Under the pieces are notes generated by a model. It was not told the origin of the DNA and searched no databases. It saw nothing but the letters and a program-made list of their open reading frames with translations. 64,000 bases of DNA. It comes from Methanobacteriota archaeon. GTDB taxonomy: Archaea; Thermoplasmatota; Thermoplasmata; Methanomassiliicoccales; Methanomethylophilaceae. The DNA lies in contig JAEXCH010000002.1 of NCBI GenBank assembly GCA_023402275.1, forward strand, positions 163,705 to 227,704. The letters run 5' to 3'. Every line of letters begins with the position of its first letter. Position 1 is the stretch's first letter. The translations under genes were made by a program, and so were the position numbers. Shown here in pieces: positions 42,792 to 52,584 of this stretch.

Positions 42792-43477
42792 TCCTCGTCC
42801 TCCTCTGATATGGTCTTCGCTTCTTCCTGAGGCGTCATCTCTTCTTCATCATCGGATATCTCGGGGAACTCCCAGGGCTTCCTTCCTGTGGCATACTCCA
42901 CCAATTGCTTGTATCCATCCTCTGTGCCTCTGACGATTATATCGTCACCGGCACGTATCTTTATGTCAGACTCGGGATCGTAGATCCACCCCTGACGGTT
43001 CTTTATTGCGATTATCCTGCATCCTGTGGATGCTTCCACGCCCAGTTTCTCTATTGTGTATCCTACCATAGAGGATTCCGGTCTGATCTTGGTCGCACGT
43101 ATCTTCTCATCGGATTCGTACAACATTGCAGAAATGAACGGACGTTTCTCCAGCGGGAGGTTCAGAAGATCGACTATGTCGGCTGCCGCATCTGATATCT
43201 TATCGGCAGCGGAAGCTACCTGCAATAGTCCGGACAACTGTTTTGCATCCTCCTTGCTTCTCGAGGACATGAGGACCTTGAATCTTATTGCGAATTTCAG
43301 ATCATCCATTTCCTCTTCGAGTTCATGCACCTTCTCGGCCATGTCCTCGCTGTTGTACATGAGGGATGCATATGCGAGGTCGACAATGACCTCTGACGTA
43401 TCCTTCATTTCAGTCAAAAGCTCACGAACCGTCATCTCTATATGATCTAAGTTCGTGTAATCATCGGGATCGCTCAT
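42788..43477 (-). CDS. PhoU / TrkA-C regulatory protein (paralogue 1)
   Basis: 229 residues with the same two domains as the next gene: PhoU-like helices (RELLTEMKDTSEVIVDLAYA; HELEEEMDDLKFAIR) and TrkA-C (SSMVGYTIEKLGV...CRIIAIKNRQGWIYDP...GDDIIVRGTEDGY). An acidic tail follows. Tandem paralogues suggest a heteromeric regulator. The target is most simply the CBS-free MgtE transporter nearby. A divergent promoter region of 150 bases separates it from purP. Confidence 0.88.
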   Translation of the reverse strand: MSDPDDYTNLDHIEMTVRELLTEMKDTSEVIVDLAYASLMYNSEDMAEKVHELEEEMDDLKFAIRFKVLMSSRSKEDAKQLSGLLQVASAADKISDAAADIVDLLNLPLEKRPFISAMLYESDEKIRATKIRPESSMVGYTIEKLGVEASTGCRIIAIKNRQGWIYDPESDIKIRAGDDIIVRGTEDGYKQLVEYATGRKPWEFPEISDDEEEMTPQEEAKTISEEDEE

Positions 43478-43694
43478 ATTGAGCCCTCCCGAACCGGACC
43501 GGAATGCCTACTACTAGCATCCGGGTCATCTGAGTTGATCGACAATTTCGGTCACCTTTTGTTTGGAACTTTCCTTAGTGTTGTACGTTATACGTGTATT
43601 TAAGATTTAGATAAGAGGACTTCGACCATTGCCTTATGCCCTAAACTCTAAAAGATTATATTATTGCGAAGGATATTGTGGCCTGAGGTTGAAC

Positions 43695-44852
43695 ATGATA
43701 AGCAGAGATGAGGTCTTGGCGAATCTTGAGAGATATGATCTCAAAAAGGCCAAGATAGGGGTCGTCGCTTCGCATTCGGCATTGGACACCTGTGACGGTG
43801 CGATCTCCGAAGGATTCCATACGGTTGCGGTATGTCAGAAGGGACGAGAGAGAACATTCTCCAATTACTTCAGGACACAACGCGACAATGCAGGGAACGT
43901 AGTAAGAGGGGTGGTGGATGAGACCGTACTTGTGAACAAGTTCGGTGATGTGGTCACACCCGATGTCCAGAACACTCTGCTGAAGAACAACGTGCTTTTC
44001 ATACCTAACCGTTCATTCGTCTCATACAGCGGCATAGATGCTGTCGAGGACGATTTCAAGGTCCCTCTCGTCGGAAGCAGGAATCTACTCAGATCCGAAG
44101 AGAGAGGAGACGAAAGGGATTACTATTGGATCCTTGAGAAGGCAGGTCTACCATTCCCCAAGAAGGTCGAGAGGCCCGAGGACATAGACGGCCTTACAAT
44201 AATCAAGGTGCACCACAAAGTGAAGAAACTCGAAAGAGGATTCTTCACAGCAAAGGACCACGATCAGTTCGTAGAGAAATCCAACGAACTCATTAAACAA
44301 GGAGTAATCGAAGAGGATTTCATAAAGGATGCCAGGATGGAACAGTACATAATCGGTCCTGTTTTCAATCTGGATTTCTTCAGGTCCCCGCTTGAGGAGA
44401 AGGGAGAACAACTTGAGTTGCTTGGGGTGGACTGGAGATTCGAGAGTTCACTCGACGGATACTGCAGACTCCCTGGAAAACAACAGGTCGAGTTGGAAGA
44501 GGACGGGATAATCCCCGAATACACAGTATGCGGCCACAACTCCGCAACACTCAGGGAATCCCTGCTAGACAAGGCCTTTGATATGGCCGAGAGATACATC
44601 GAAGCAACAAAGAAACATTACGATCCGGGAGTGATCGGCCCATTCTGTCTTCAGACATGCGTGGACAAAGACCTTAACTTCTACATCTACGATGTGGCAC
44701 CGCGTATCGGCGGCGGTACCAACGTACATATGTCCGTCGGACACCCTTACGGGAATGCCCTTTGGAGAAAGGAGATGAGTACCGGAAGAAGACTCTCAAT
44801 GGAGATAAGGAGAGCCATCGAACAGGAACGTGTCGATGAGATAATAACATAA
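43695..44852 (+). CDS. purP: Formate-dependent IMP-pathway ligase PurP
   Basis: 385 residues from ATG 43695 (GAGGT upstream). PurP converts AICAR to FAICAR with formate and ATP, the archaeal replacement for the folate-dependent PurH step. N-terminal domain IGVVASHSALDTCDGAISEG and the ATP-grasp region with IIKVHHKVKKLERGFF, YIIGPVFNLDFF and APRIGGGTNVHMSVGHPYG are as in the family. In methanogens it works with purF and the other purine genes. An acidic/signal-bearing membrane protein follows after nine bases. Confidence 0.95.
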   Translation: MISRDEVLANLERYDLKKAKIGVVASHSALDTCDGAISEGFHTVAVCQKGRERTFSNYFRTQRDNAGNVVRGVVDETVLVNKFGDVVTPDVQNTLLKNNVLFIPNRSFVSYSGIDAVEDDFKVPLVGSRNLLRSEERGDERDYYWILEKAGLPFPKKVERPEDIDGLTIIKVHHKVKKLERGFFTAKDHDQFVEKSNELIKQGVIEEDFIKDARMEQYIIGPVFNLDFFRSPLEEKGEQLELLGVDWRFESSLDGYCRLPGKQQVELEEDGIIPEYTVCGHNSATLRESLLDKAFDMAERYIEATKKHYDPGVIGPFCLQTCVDKDLNFYIYDVAPRIGGGTNVHMSVGHPYGNALWRKEMSTGRRLSMEIRRAIEQERVDEIIT

Positions 44853-44861
44853 GGTGAGCAG

Positions 44862-45683
44862 ATGAACCACAAGAAAACGATGATCGCACTTGCCATTGCA
44901 ATGATGGCCTTGATACCTATGGGCATCATGATGAGTAACGAATCAGATGCGGGTATGGAATTTAGAGGCGATCCATGGGGAGATGGATTCAGCAACAACA
45001 GTGATGGAACACTCCACATTGTACTGAAGAATACAGAACCCAATGATGTGGAACTCACCATAATCATCACCGAGGGTGACAGAGAACTCAAGAGGGAAAC
45101 ATTCACCATACCTGCTGATACAGACTCATATACTGTTAACATAAGTTTCAGAGTGGATGGTGTGGGCAGTCATGACCTAATCGTAACAGGCATACCTGCA
45201 AGCTTATTCCCTACACCTCCAAGCGGTGATCCGCTCAACTTCACTAACGTTACAATAAACGTTACTGAGTCGATATGGACCAAGGTGACCACGTATGTGG
45301 CCATTGCTGTGGTGGCACTTCTGGTAGTGATCGCAGCGTTCCTCAAGATGCGCAGTGCACCTGCCAAGAAACCCGATACGACATTCACTGAGCTTGAGAG
45401 ACAGAAGGAGACCACTGCAGTTAAGGAAGAGCCCACAGCAAGAAGGTCATCGACCACAGAGAGGAGAAGATACGGATCATCCGAGGAGCAGAAATCTGCA
45501 CCAGTGCAGCCTAAACCTGCGGCACCGAAACAGAAGCCCGCAGAGCCACCTCAGGAAAAGAAAGCATCCTCCTTCACCGAGTTGGACAAACAGAAGAAGA
45601 CCGAGAAGAAGGAATCACCTTCTAAATCAAAGTCATCTGAAGAACCGAAGAAACTCAAATACGTGAGTTCCAGAAGGAAGTAA
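44862..45683 (+). CDS. Secreted or type I membrane protein with basic tail
   Basis: 273 residues. Signal peptide or anchor at 5-24 (TMIALAIAMMALIPMGIMMS), an extracytoplasmic beta-rich domain (about 30-138) with Asn-glycosylation sequons near the end (NFTNVTINVTES), a transmembrane helix at about 144-163, and a highly basic Pro/Lys-rich cytoplasmic tail. Two short related segments stand in the tail (TFTELERQK and SFTELDKQK). Topology is therefore outside-in with a long disordered inner part. It follows purP directly but there is no functional link I can see. No family recognised. Confidence 0.8.
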   Translation: MNHKKTMIALAIAMMALIPMGIMMSNESDAGMEFRGDPWGDGFSNNSDGTLHIVLKNTEPNDVELTIIITEGDRELKRETFTIPADTDSYTVNISFRVDGVGSHDLIVTGIPASLFPTPPSGDPLNFTNVTINVTESIWTKVTTYVAIAVVALLVVIAAFLKMRSAPAKKPDTTFTELERQKETTAVKEEPTARRSSTTERRRYGSSEEQKSAPVQPKPAAPKQKPAEPPQEKKASSFTELDKQKKTEKKESPSKSKSSEEPKKLKYVSSRRK

Positions 45684-45689
45684 ACCATT

Positions 45690-45717
45690 ATGGGGCTATG
45701 CCCCATTGATCTTTTAT
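45690..45717 (+). terminator. Hairpin terminator
   Basis: 7-bp stem ATGGGGC/GCCCCAT with loop TAT, followed by TGATCTTTTATT on the plus strand. Confidence 0.7.
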
Positions 45718-45808
45718 TAAGGTAAAATACAGTGATACATTATTGAGTATCCTAAATTACAGGTATTTGAAAAGATATTTATCCTGATCACTGCGATGTT
45801 ACGTACAT

Positions 45809-46159
45809 ATGGTGGTAGTCGGTCCCACAATATCATTCAGTCTTGGTGAAGGAGGGCCTGCAGCATTAGCTGTCATACTATTATTGTTCATAATTACGAT
45901 AATAATAGGGATATCATCTTTCAAGGGAAGATGGTTCATCATTTATGCCTCAGAACGGGGGCTCAGCGCAGATAAAAGGCAAAGATGCACCAAATTATGG
46001 GGAATATCATTTTTCATACTTGCATTTGATTTTCTATTCCTTGGAATTTTAACGGCAACTGGTAATCTTGAGCCCTGGGGAATGGGCGTTATCGCCATCA
46101 CGATGCCGATAATATTTTCAATAGTCGCATATGTCTATTATCTAATTTCAAGAAAATAA
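45809..46159 (+). CDS. Small three-helix membrane protein
   Basis: 116 residues with helices at about 18-38, 65-84 and 92-113. The basic loop between the first two (SERGLSADKRQRCTK) implies that it faces the cytoplasm. A TATTTATC box lies about 30 bases upstream. Single gene between two terminated operons. No family recognised. Confidence 0.72.
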   Translation: MVVVGPTISFSLGEGGPAALAVILLLFIITIIIGISSFKGRWFIIYASERGLSADKRQRCTKLWGISFFILAFDFLFLGILTATGNLEPWGMGVIAITMPIIFSIVAYVYYLISRK

Positions 46160-46240
46160 TGGCCAATATTCTGATTGATCCAACATATACTATAGTGAAG
46201 AGATTACAAATGACCAAGATTCAATCGTTTAACGAATATC

Positions 46241-46738
46241 TCAAAGTTTAATTTGTGGGTCCTTCAGATCAATAAGGGCGACTTCGCGTCTGTCCATGAA
46301 GAATCCTATCTTCTTGTGAAGCATGATCGATGGTGCATTTCCAGTCTGCAACATGCTGTGGCCGGCCTCTGCACCCATTTCCCTTCCTTTCCTCAGGGTC
46401 TCTCTGAGAAGTCTGTAACCGATCGCATTCCTTCTTACATACGGGTGGACACCCATGTTCTCGATCCAAACCAGTTTGTTGACATCGAATATGTGTTCCA
46501 GGATCTTTGCGAATATGAATCCGTATATTTCCCCATCTTCTTCCGCAACGAAGCATAATCCGCTTTCTAGATATGAGGTGAAATGATTCTTGCTGCTTGC
46601 TCCGAGGTTGTCCTTCCATTCTTTGGGAAGGTCCTCCCATCTGTTCTCGATGGTATCGGCAAAATATTCCTTTATGCAGGCGATCTCAAGTTCCCTTACC
46701 TTCTCAACATCCTTGAGCTTCATCTGCCTTATTTCCAT
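46241..46738 (-). CDS. GNAT-family acetyltransferase
   Basis: 165 residues from ATG 46738, whose A is the last base of the argS stop codon; GGAGGAGAT stands upstream. GNAT motif A is MGVHPYVRRNAIGYRLLRET (about 90-110), and an Asn (NAPSIMLHKKIGF) marks the motif B region. It most likely acetylates a small molecule or a protein N-terminus. Translationally coupled to argS; the link is probably only positional. Confidence 0.88.
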   Translation of the reverse strand: MEIRQMKLKDVEKVRELEIACIKEYFADTIENRWEDLPKEWKDNLGASSKNHFTSYLESGLCFVAEEDGEIYGFIFAKILEHIFDVNKLVWIENMGVHPYVRRNAIGYRLLRETLRKGREMGAEAGHSMLQTGNAPSIMLHKKIGFFMDRREVALIDLKDPQIKL

Positions 46739-48459
46739 TACATCTCCTCCGGAGAATCTATACCTAAACAATCCAGGACATTCCTTAGGACCGTCCTGGT
46801 GGATTCAACAAGCGTCAACCTTGCATTCCTGTTCTCATCCGCCGCTAGTACTGGGACGACCGCGTAGAACTGATTGAATGCGGCAGCCACCTTGTGGCCG
46901 TATGCGGGAAGGGCATGAACACGTTTCAGCTCCCCGGCCTGTTTGAGGACATCACTGAACTTGGATAATTCCCTTATCAAAGCTATCTCATATTCATCGG
47001 TGAGCATTGCGGGGTCTGTATCATGTTCATATTCTCCTGCCTTCTTCAGCATGCTGCATGCCCTTGCATGAACATATTGGATGTACGGGCCGCTGTTGCC
47101 GTCGAAGTTCAACGCCTCGTTCCATTTGAATACCAGCTGTTTCTCCGGGTGTACCCTGATTATGTTGTATCTTATCGCACCGATACCGACCATTCTGGCT
47201 ATCTTGTTCATGGCCTCTTCCGAAAGATCGTTGCGTCTGGACCTTATCTCATCGGTCGCCCTGGATACTGCCTCATCTATGAGATCGTCAAGATACACGA
47301 CCACGCCTTTCCTCGTTGACATCTTCCCTTCCGGGAGTGAAACGAAAGAATAGAACATGGCTTCCGGGATCTTGTCGCTGCCAAGTATCTCCAATGCCGA
47401 ACACAGTTGTTTCGAACCAAGTTTCTGATCCTCTCCGAGGACATCTATCGCCTTATCTGCTCTCTTGAACTTATCCAAATGGTAGGCGAGGTCCCTTGTT
47501 GTGTATAGGGTCGTACCGTCCGATCTTGTGAATGTGAATTTTGTGTTCTTCCCGTGTATCCCGAAGTCCTTGAGATCCAGATACCATGAACCGTCGTCCG
47601 TCTGCCCCGCATATTTAGATGCTTTGAGCTCTTCGACAACCTTCTTTGCGGATCCGTCCGTAATGAAATCGGACTCCCAAGTGTATCTGTCCAACTCCAC
47701 GTTTATATCAGCAAGGGTCTCTTTCAGACCATCAAGCATGGCCTCTGCGGTCTCTCTCACTTTGCAGATGACCTCTTTATCCCCGTCCTCGAACCTTCTG
47801 AGCATCTCGGATATCTGCTCTTTGACATCATCCTCGTTCTCCATGCGCTTGTTTGCCTCACGGTAATATGCGACGAGCTTGTGATCCGTCTTATCGCGGT
47901 CCTCTTCGGCCACCGATCCTTTAGGAACGTTGTTGACGCCCCAAGTGAGTATCACTACCTGTTTTCCAACGTCATTCACATAATATTCTGTCTGGACATC
48001 GTAACCGCATCTCCTCAGACATCTTGCGAGCGTGTCCCCGATTATCGGGTTCCTTGCCCTTCCAACGTGGATCGGACCTGTGGGGTTGGTGGAAGTGTGT
48101 TCCACATTGATCCTTATTCCTTTGTCGGGAAGTGAGCCGTATTTGTCCCCTTCCCTTATTATTGAATCCAAGGTCTCTTTGACAAGGGCCTTGTCATCCA
48201 TCATGAAATTCAGGTATCCATTCAATGATGATACCTTTGTTATCAATCCTGCAGGCTCTATCTTTGCCGCAAGTTCTTCAGCGATGATCTTCGCATCCTT
48301 TCTGAGTTCCTTCGACATTGTGAAACAAGGTACGGCAAGGTCTGCCATGTCCGATGACTCTGTTATGAATTTCAGGCCGGGGGATCCTATCTTCTCCAAT
48401 GCGGAGTTGACAGCATCCATCACCTCGGATTCGAACTGTTCACGTATGCTCATGTTCAT
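46738..48459 (-). CDS. argS: Arginyl-tRNA synthetase
   Basis: 573 residues, class I synthetase. The HIGH motif appears as GPIHVGRARNP (about 131-141) and the KMSK loop as GKMSTRKGVV. The N-terminal Add1 domain and the C-terminal anticodon-binding domain (KFSDVLKQAGELKRVHALPA) are both present. The ATG overlaps the aRF1 stop codon (ATGA); ATG 48453 is an alternative. Operon prf1-argS-acetyltransferase. Confidence 0.96.
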   Translation of the reverse strand: MNMSIREQFESEVMDAVNSALEKIGSPGLKFITESSDMADLAVPCFTMSKELRKDAKIIAEELAAKIEPAGLITKVSSLNGYLNFMMDDKALVKETLDSIIREGDKYGSLPDKGIRINVEHTSTNPTGPIHVGRARNPIIGDTLARCLRRCGYDVQTEYYVNDVGKQVVILTWGVNNVPKGSVAEEDRDKTDHKLVAYYREANKRMENEDDVKEQISEMLRRFEDGDKEVICKVRETAEAMLDGLKETLADINVELDRYTWESDFITDGSAKKVVEELKASKYAGQTDDGSWYLDLKDFGIHGKNTKFTFTRSDGTTLYTTRDLAYHLDKFKRADKAIDVLGEDQKLGSKQLCSALEILGSDKIPEAMFYSFVSLPEGKMSTRKGVVVYLDDLIDEAVSRATDEIRSRRNDLSEEAMNKIARMVGIGAIRYNIIRVHPEKQLVFKWNEALNFDGNSGPYIQYVHARACSMLKKAGEYEHDTDPAMLTDEYEIALIRELSKFSDVLKQAGELKRVHALPAYGHKVAAAFNQFYAVVPVLAADENRNARLTLVESTRTVLRNVLDCLGIDSPEEM

Positions 48460-49688
48460 CCCATCCTGTATCTCAGGAGTGCGGCTATCCCTCCGAATGC
48501 CTTCAGGAGCATGTCGCCCTCCTCCGAATCTCCGGATATCAACTGTACCTTGGTGTTGAATCCCTCTGCGATCTCAAAGAAATCGTCGATCATATCATCT
48601 TGTTCTATGACCTTGGCCGGCTGTCCGCATTGAGGACAGGCTACCTTTTCTTCAGGGTCGTCGACCGTTATCCTTGTGATGTGTCCTGAATTGCATTCGA
48701 CGTTCGCTCTGTATTTATTCAATGATTCTGAAAGCAATAATATGTCGACAGCTCCCGCTTCGGCCGCTGCCCTTACCTGTTCCTCACCATAGGCAGATAA
48801 TCCCCCATCTGGTTTCCTTATCTCCCTGAAGAGTCTCTGCATGTATTCCTTCTCAACTGTCAGTTGTATATCGGTCAAGGTATCCTTTGCAGCATCGACC
48901 AATTCCCTTAGTCCGGATTCATCGGTGTAGCCAGTATCGAATAACGGCGATACTACCTTCTTCCTAAGCTCATGATGAAGATACTCCTCTTTCACAAAGA
49001 AGTCCTTTGTCGATCCGGGACCGCCTACCAGTATCCCCTGTAGCTCTGGTCTGTTCAGGAATATCTCTGTTGCATTATCGGCAACTTTCTTGAAGAACTC
49101 ATGGGCCGCGATCTCGATCAGTCTCTCAAAACGAACTGATGACTGACCTCCCTGGTGGTGCTTACTGGGAACAAGGGAGTCGAAATGTTTCATGACCGTT
49201 ATCTTGCTTCCCGAGAGCAGACCTATGGTCGCTTCCTTCCTGTCTATTGTGATAAGGCCGTATGATTTCTTATCTAGGAGCATGTCCTCCAGAGGTTCGG
49301 TGAAGAATTCGGAATCACATCTGTATAGGAATGTGGATATCGCTTCCGGGGGTTCCAGGGTGTACTGCACCATTCTTGTTTGGTCTCCCGCACGCGGGAC
49401 CTCGCCGCAGAATATGACGATACCATTCTCCGGTGTTGATTTGTAAGTTCTGAGTCTGGACATTATGGAATCTATGGCACTTGTCACATTCTTCATGGTG
49501 GATTTTGATTTTATGTTTGAGGCCTGTGACTGTTCTTCCCTGAGATACGCCATGACGTCGGATATCATCTTGCCGTTCGGTACGTAGACCGAGATCAGCT
49601 CTGTACCTCTGCCTCGATATGATGTTATCTCCTGCATTGCCTTCTTGAAATCGTATCTTGCTCTGTCCAGAGTGTTAGCGTCACCCAT
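48456..49688 (-). CDS. prf1: Archaeal peptide chain release factor 1 (aRF1)
   Basis: 410 residues. Stop-codon recognition motifs ASNIKSK and the YxCxxxF motif (LYRCDSEFF) are normal, and the hydrolysis motif is HHQGGQSSVRFERL. All three eRF1 domains are present, including a zinc-binding C-terminal part (ECNSGHITR...CPQCGQPA). GGTGG lies six bases before ATG 49688. In a lineage that decodes UAG as pyrrolysine the factor's motifs could matter, and these look standard. Confidence 0.96.
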   Translation of the reverse strand: MGDANTLDRARYDFKKAMQEITSYRGRGTELISVYVPNGKMISDVMAYLREEQSQASNIKSKSTMKNVTSAIDSIMSRLRTYKSTPENGIVIFCGEVPRAGDQTRMVQYTLEPPEAISTFLYRCDSEFFTEPLEDMLLDKKSYGLITIDRKEATIGLLSGSKITVMKHFDSLVPSKHHQGGQSSVRFERLIEIAAHEFFKKVADNATEIFLNRPELQGILVGGPGSTKDFFVKEEYLHHELRKKVVSPLFDTGYTDESGLRELVDAAKDTLTDIQLTVEKEYMQRLFREIRKPDGGLSAYGEEQVRAAAEAGAVDILLLSESLNKYRANVECNSGHITRITVDDPEEKVACPQCGQPAKVIEQDDMIDDFFEIAEGFNTKVQLISGDSEEGDMLLKAFGGIAALLRYRMG

Positions 49689-49742
49689 TTGTTCCACCAA
49701 TAATATTTATCTCAATTGCGCATTCCTATAAAAGTATTGGCG

Positions 49743-50432
49743 ATGACAAAAGAAAAAGTAGTGGTCTCCATCGGCGGCTCCATCCTTATTCCCGGCAATG
49801 ATGACTCGAATTACATAAAAGAACTCAGCCGTATGATAACTGAGGTCTCTAAAGAGGTCCAGGTCGTAATAGTTTGCGGCGGAGGGAAGATAGCCCGATA
49901 CTATACCGAGACGGGTAACGAACTCGGCGGAACAACATATCAATTGGATATGCTGGGTATCGGTGTGACAAGACTGAATGCGGAATTGCTTGCAATTTCT
50001 CTCGGGGATATATCCTCAACGGACATCCCCCGAACCGCAGAGGATGCCGCATCGAGATCCACAGAAGATAATGTCGTTATCATAGGCGGGACCGTTCCGG
50101 GACATACTACGGATGCTGTTGCCACGATGGTGGCTAAGGAAATGAGGGCCGGCAGGGTAGTGAACGCGACTTCGGTCGAGGCCGTCTATTCCGACGATCC
50201 GAAAAAGGATCCAAAAGCAAAAAGATTCTCCAAACTAACGATCGAAGAACTCGGCAATATCGTCTACAAAGAACACGGTGCAGGTAAATCGAGTGTGTTC
50301 GATCCCCTTGGTGTTAAAATAGCCAGTGAGGAGAAGATAGACATCTTGATAGTCAACGGAAGGGATCTCTCGGAACTTAAGAATGCCATATTGGGCAAGG
50401 ATATCAAGGGAACATTCATCAATTCCCATTGA
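49743..50432 (+). CDS. pyrH: UMP kinase
   Basis: 229 residues, amino-acid-kinase fold. VVVSIGGSILIPG (phosphate loop), VCGGGKIARYY, and the VYSDDPKKDPKAKRF motif are those of archaeal UMP kinases, which phosphorylate UMP to UDP. ATG 49743 agrees with the family; TTG 49716 is a weaker alternative. Its last 14 bases overlap the end of dtdA on the other strand. Confidence 0.95.
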   Translation: MTKEKVVVSIGGSILIPGNDDSNYIKELSRMITEVSKEVQVVIVCGGGKIARYYTETGNELGGTTYQLDMLGIGVTRLNAELLAISLGDISSTDIPRTAEDAASRSTEDNVVIIGGTVPGHTTDAVATMVAKEMRAGRVVNATSVEAVYSDDPKKDPKAKRFSKLTIEELGNIVYKEHGAGKSSVFDPLGVKIASEEKIDILIVNGRDLSELKNAILGKDIKGTFINSH

Positions 50433-51267
50433 TCGGTTCCAGATCCGATGATGATATCATCTCGAATCCAGACGATGATATCAATTCGGATATCCTTCTT
50501 TCCTCCGGTCTCTTCATGGACTTCCTGTGAACATATATCATTTTGGTATCGGATGCTTCACAAGCATCATTGACCATTCTGATCACTTCTTCATCATCCT
50601 TTCCTTCAAGATGATAATTGGGAAGCATGTGACCGAAATTGATCTTATACCCAAGAGCTACCTCGGTGAATCTTGGTGCATAATGACCTCCTGCTAATCC
50701 AATTGCTGTATCGTATTCATTGGGTTCCATATTCAGAAGGACCTCGGACAGTATATCTGCTGCCCGTATGTTTCCCCAGTTATTCTCGTCACTCCCTATC
50801 TCTATGAAGAATGTGGGTTTGTCCAGCCAAGGGCCGTGGTGTGTCACTTCGAAACAGACCTTGAAATTCTCAAGATCATTGTATTCGGATATCTTCCTGA
50901 GCGCATCGGTCATAAGGGAAGGGTTGGCTTTGACCAATGTCCTCTCCTTTCCTCCGAATTTATTCTCATTATAGTTGCCTATTGGATGTACGGTCAGAGC
51001 CGCCTCCCCACTGGTGGCGGAATGCCTTGACATGAAGATGACCTCTCCGACATCCAAACCCATTTTGGATATCCTGTCATCGATATCCTCTATCCTTATG
51101 TGAAGATCAGGAGTGGACATCATCACTGTCCCATCACTTTGTATGAATGTGTCATTACCATTCTCCCCTATCGGGTGCCATTCTCTTTTCAAGAGAAGCT
51201 GGCTCTTCATATTGACCGAGGGTATGTCGGATTCACTGCATACAAGCAATCGCAACTTATCGTACAT
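50419..51267 (-). CDS. dtdA: D-aminoacyl-tRNA deacylase (DtdA, GEK1 type)
   Basis: 282 residues from ATG 51267, about 30 bases below a TATA box at 51294. Removes D-amino acids wrongly attached to tRNA; zinc-dependent. Family signature: SRHSATSGEAALTVHPIGNY, FEVTHHGPWLDKPTFFIEIG, and GLAGGHYAPRFTEVAL. The His clusters supply the zinc ligands. A longer open frame up to 51411 lies under the promoter and the first part of the divergent gene and is not used. Confidence 0.93.
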   Translation of the reverse strand: MYDKLRLLVCSESDIPSVNMKSQLLLKREWHPIGENGNDTFIQSDGTVMMSTPDLHIRIEDIDDRISKMGLDVGEVIFMSRHSATSGEAALTVHPIGNYNENKFGGKERTLVKANPSLMTDALRKISEYNDLENFKVCFEVTHHGPWLDKPTFFIEIGSDENNWGNIRAADILSEVLLNMEPNEYDTAIGLAGGHYAPRFTEVALGYKINFGHMLPNYHLEGKDDEEVIRMVNDACEASDTKMIYVHRKSMKRPEERRISELISSSGFEMISSSDLEPINGN

Positions 51268-51293
51268 TTGAACATTCAACCAATCGGCAAGAT

Positions 51294-51303
51294 GATATAA
51301 ATC
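51294..51303. promoter_or_regulatory. Shared TATA box between dtdA and a regulator
   Basis: GATATAAATC lies about 31 bases above the dtdA ATG (51267) and 25 above the GTG at 51323. No second box is visible in the 55 bases between starts. Confidence 0.6.
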
Positions 51304-51322
51304 CCCTCCCACATGGACAGAC

Positions 51323-52549
51323 GTGTCCGTGGAGAATGCTACGATAAGGGAGAGGGCGCTTTTACATCTTAGCCGGTTCCCGAACATTGACCCCAGCGAG
51401 ATATTCAACATACCCTTCGATCTTACCCAGGACGGTATAGCGACCGTTCTCGGAATATCAAGAGCTCACGCATCGATAGAACTCAAGAAACTAAAGGAGT
51501 CGGGAAAGGTCGATGATTGGCAGGCACACATAAAGGGTTCCGGAACAAAGAGAAGAGCATATTATCTTCTTCCTGACGGAACTGCCGAGGCAGCATTATT
51601 AAGAAAGAGGTTCGAGACTGCCGGTATTGTGATCGATTCCCTACTGGACATGAAAAGATGCGACCCCGGTATAATGTGGGAGAGCCTTAGCGTAAAGGAT
51701 AGGGAGACATTCGGTCTCGCGTGTGTATTCAGAGTTCCCATTCAAAGGAAGACTCTGCCTGAGACCAGCACAGGAGTGATACCTGCTGATTTCTACGGTA
51801 TGACATGCATAAGCGAGAATGTTTGCGAAAGATATCTTACACTAGCGGATCCAGAGAAGATCAGGATATGGCACAGTCGAGCCGCGGATTGGTGGATGGA
51901 CAACGGCAATGATGAACAGGAGAGATTGTATCACCTTGCCAATTCCGGAAGGAACATCGAAGCCTGTAAGCTTCTGGTAAGGAATTCGGATATATTTCTT
52001 GAGAACTCAAACGAGGATCTTCTGAACATTGTTAAGAATATATCCCTTGTCCCAAAATACTCAGAGTCCGTACATAGCATACGTGCCAGGATCGCATTGG
52101 ACTGTTATGATGTTGAGGACGCACTGTTCTGTGCAGAGGTCCTTCACGATTATCTCACGCCGGAAGCGGACATCATTTGCGCAGAAGCTGCGCTTATCTC
52201 CGGCGATGCGGGTAAGGCCTTATCGATGGCAACAGCTCTTTTCAACTGCAAACCTTCATCGAAGACCGCACTTATAGCATCAAGGTCCCTTTTTGCCCTG
52301 AATAGGTTGGAGGAGGCATCGGAATTCCTGGATTCCTCCTGTCGCATCCTCTCTGACGGCAATGATGCTACGAACATAGACGAGATGTTGATCCTAAGAG
52401 CGGGAATAGCTTATAAACTCGGTAAAGAGGATGATGCGGTAAGTTACCTTAGCAAAGCCAAGAAAGCATCGAGGAAGAACATTACAAAAGAGAGGATCGA
52501 CTCCCTTTCAGATAATATAAAGGGTGGAAAGGATATTGATTTCCTTTAA
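51323..52549 (+). CDS. HTH-TPR transcriptional regulator
   Basis: 408 residues from GTG 51323. N-terminal winged helix (RERALLHLSRFPNIDPSEIF, then DGIATVLGISRAHASIELKKL, with the wing HIKGSGTKRRAYYLLPDG). From about residue 180 on there is a chain of paired helices (AADWWMDNGNDEQERLYHLA; ALSMATALFNCKPSSKTALI) like a TPR solenoid. Together this resembles MalT/GerE-like regulators without the NTPase, or archaeal HTH-TPR proteins. The signal and targets are unknown. It shares the dtdA promoter. Confidence 0.82.
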   Translation: MSVENATIRERALLHLSRFPNIDPSEIFNIPFDLTQDGIATVLGISRAHASIELKKLKESGKVDDWQAHIKGSGTKRRAYYLLPDGTAEAALLRKRFETAGIVIDSLLDMKRCDPGIMWESLSVKDRETFGLACVFRVPIQRKTLPETSTGVIPADFYGMTCISENVCERYLTLADPEKIRIWHSRAADWWMDNGNDEQERLYHLANSGRNIEACKLLVRNSDIFLENSNEDLLNIVKNISLVPKYSESVHSIRARIALDCYDVEDALFCAEVLHDYLTPEADIICAEAALISGDAGKALSMATALFNCKPSSKTALIASRSLFALNRLEEASEFLDSSCRILSDGNDATNIDEMLILRAGIAYKLGKEDDAVSYLSKAKKASRKNITKERIDSLSDNIKGGKDIDFL

Positions 52550-52584
52550 GAATATCGTTTGGATCATTTCTATCCTACAAACGA

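Noticed and set aside
51268..51411. 48-codon extension of dtdA
   Set aside because: It would cover the shared TATA box and the start of the divergent regulator; homologues start at the ATG used here.
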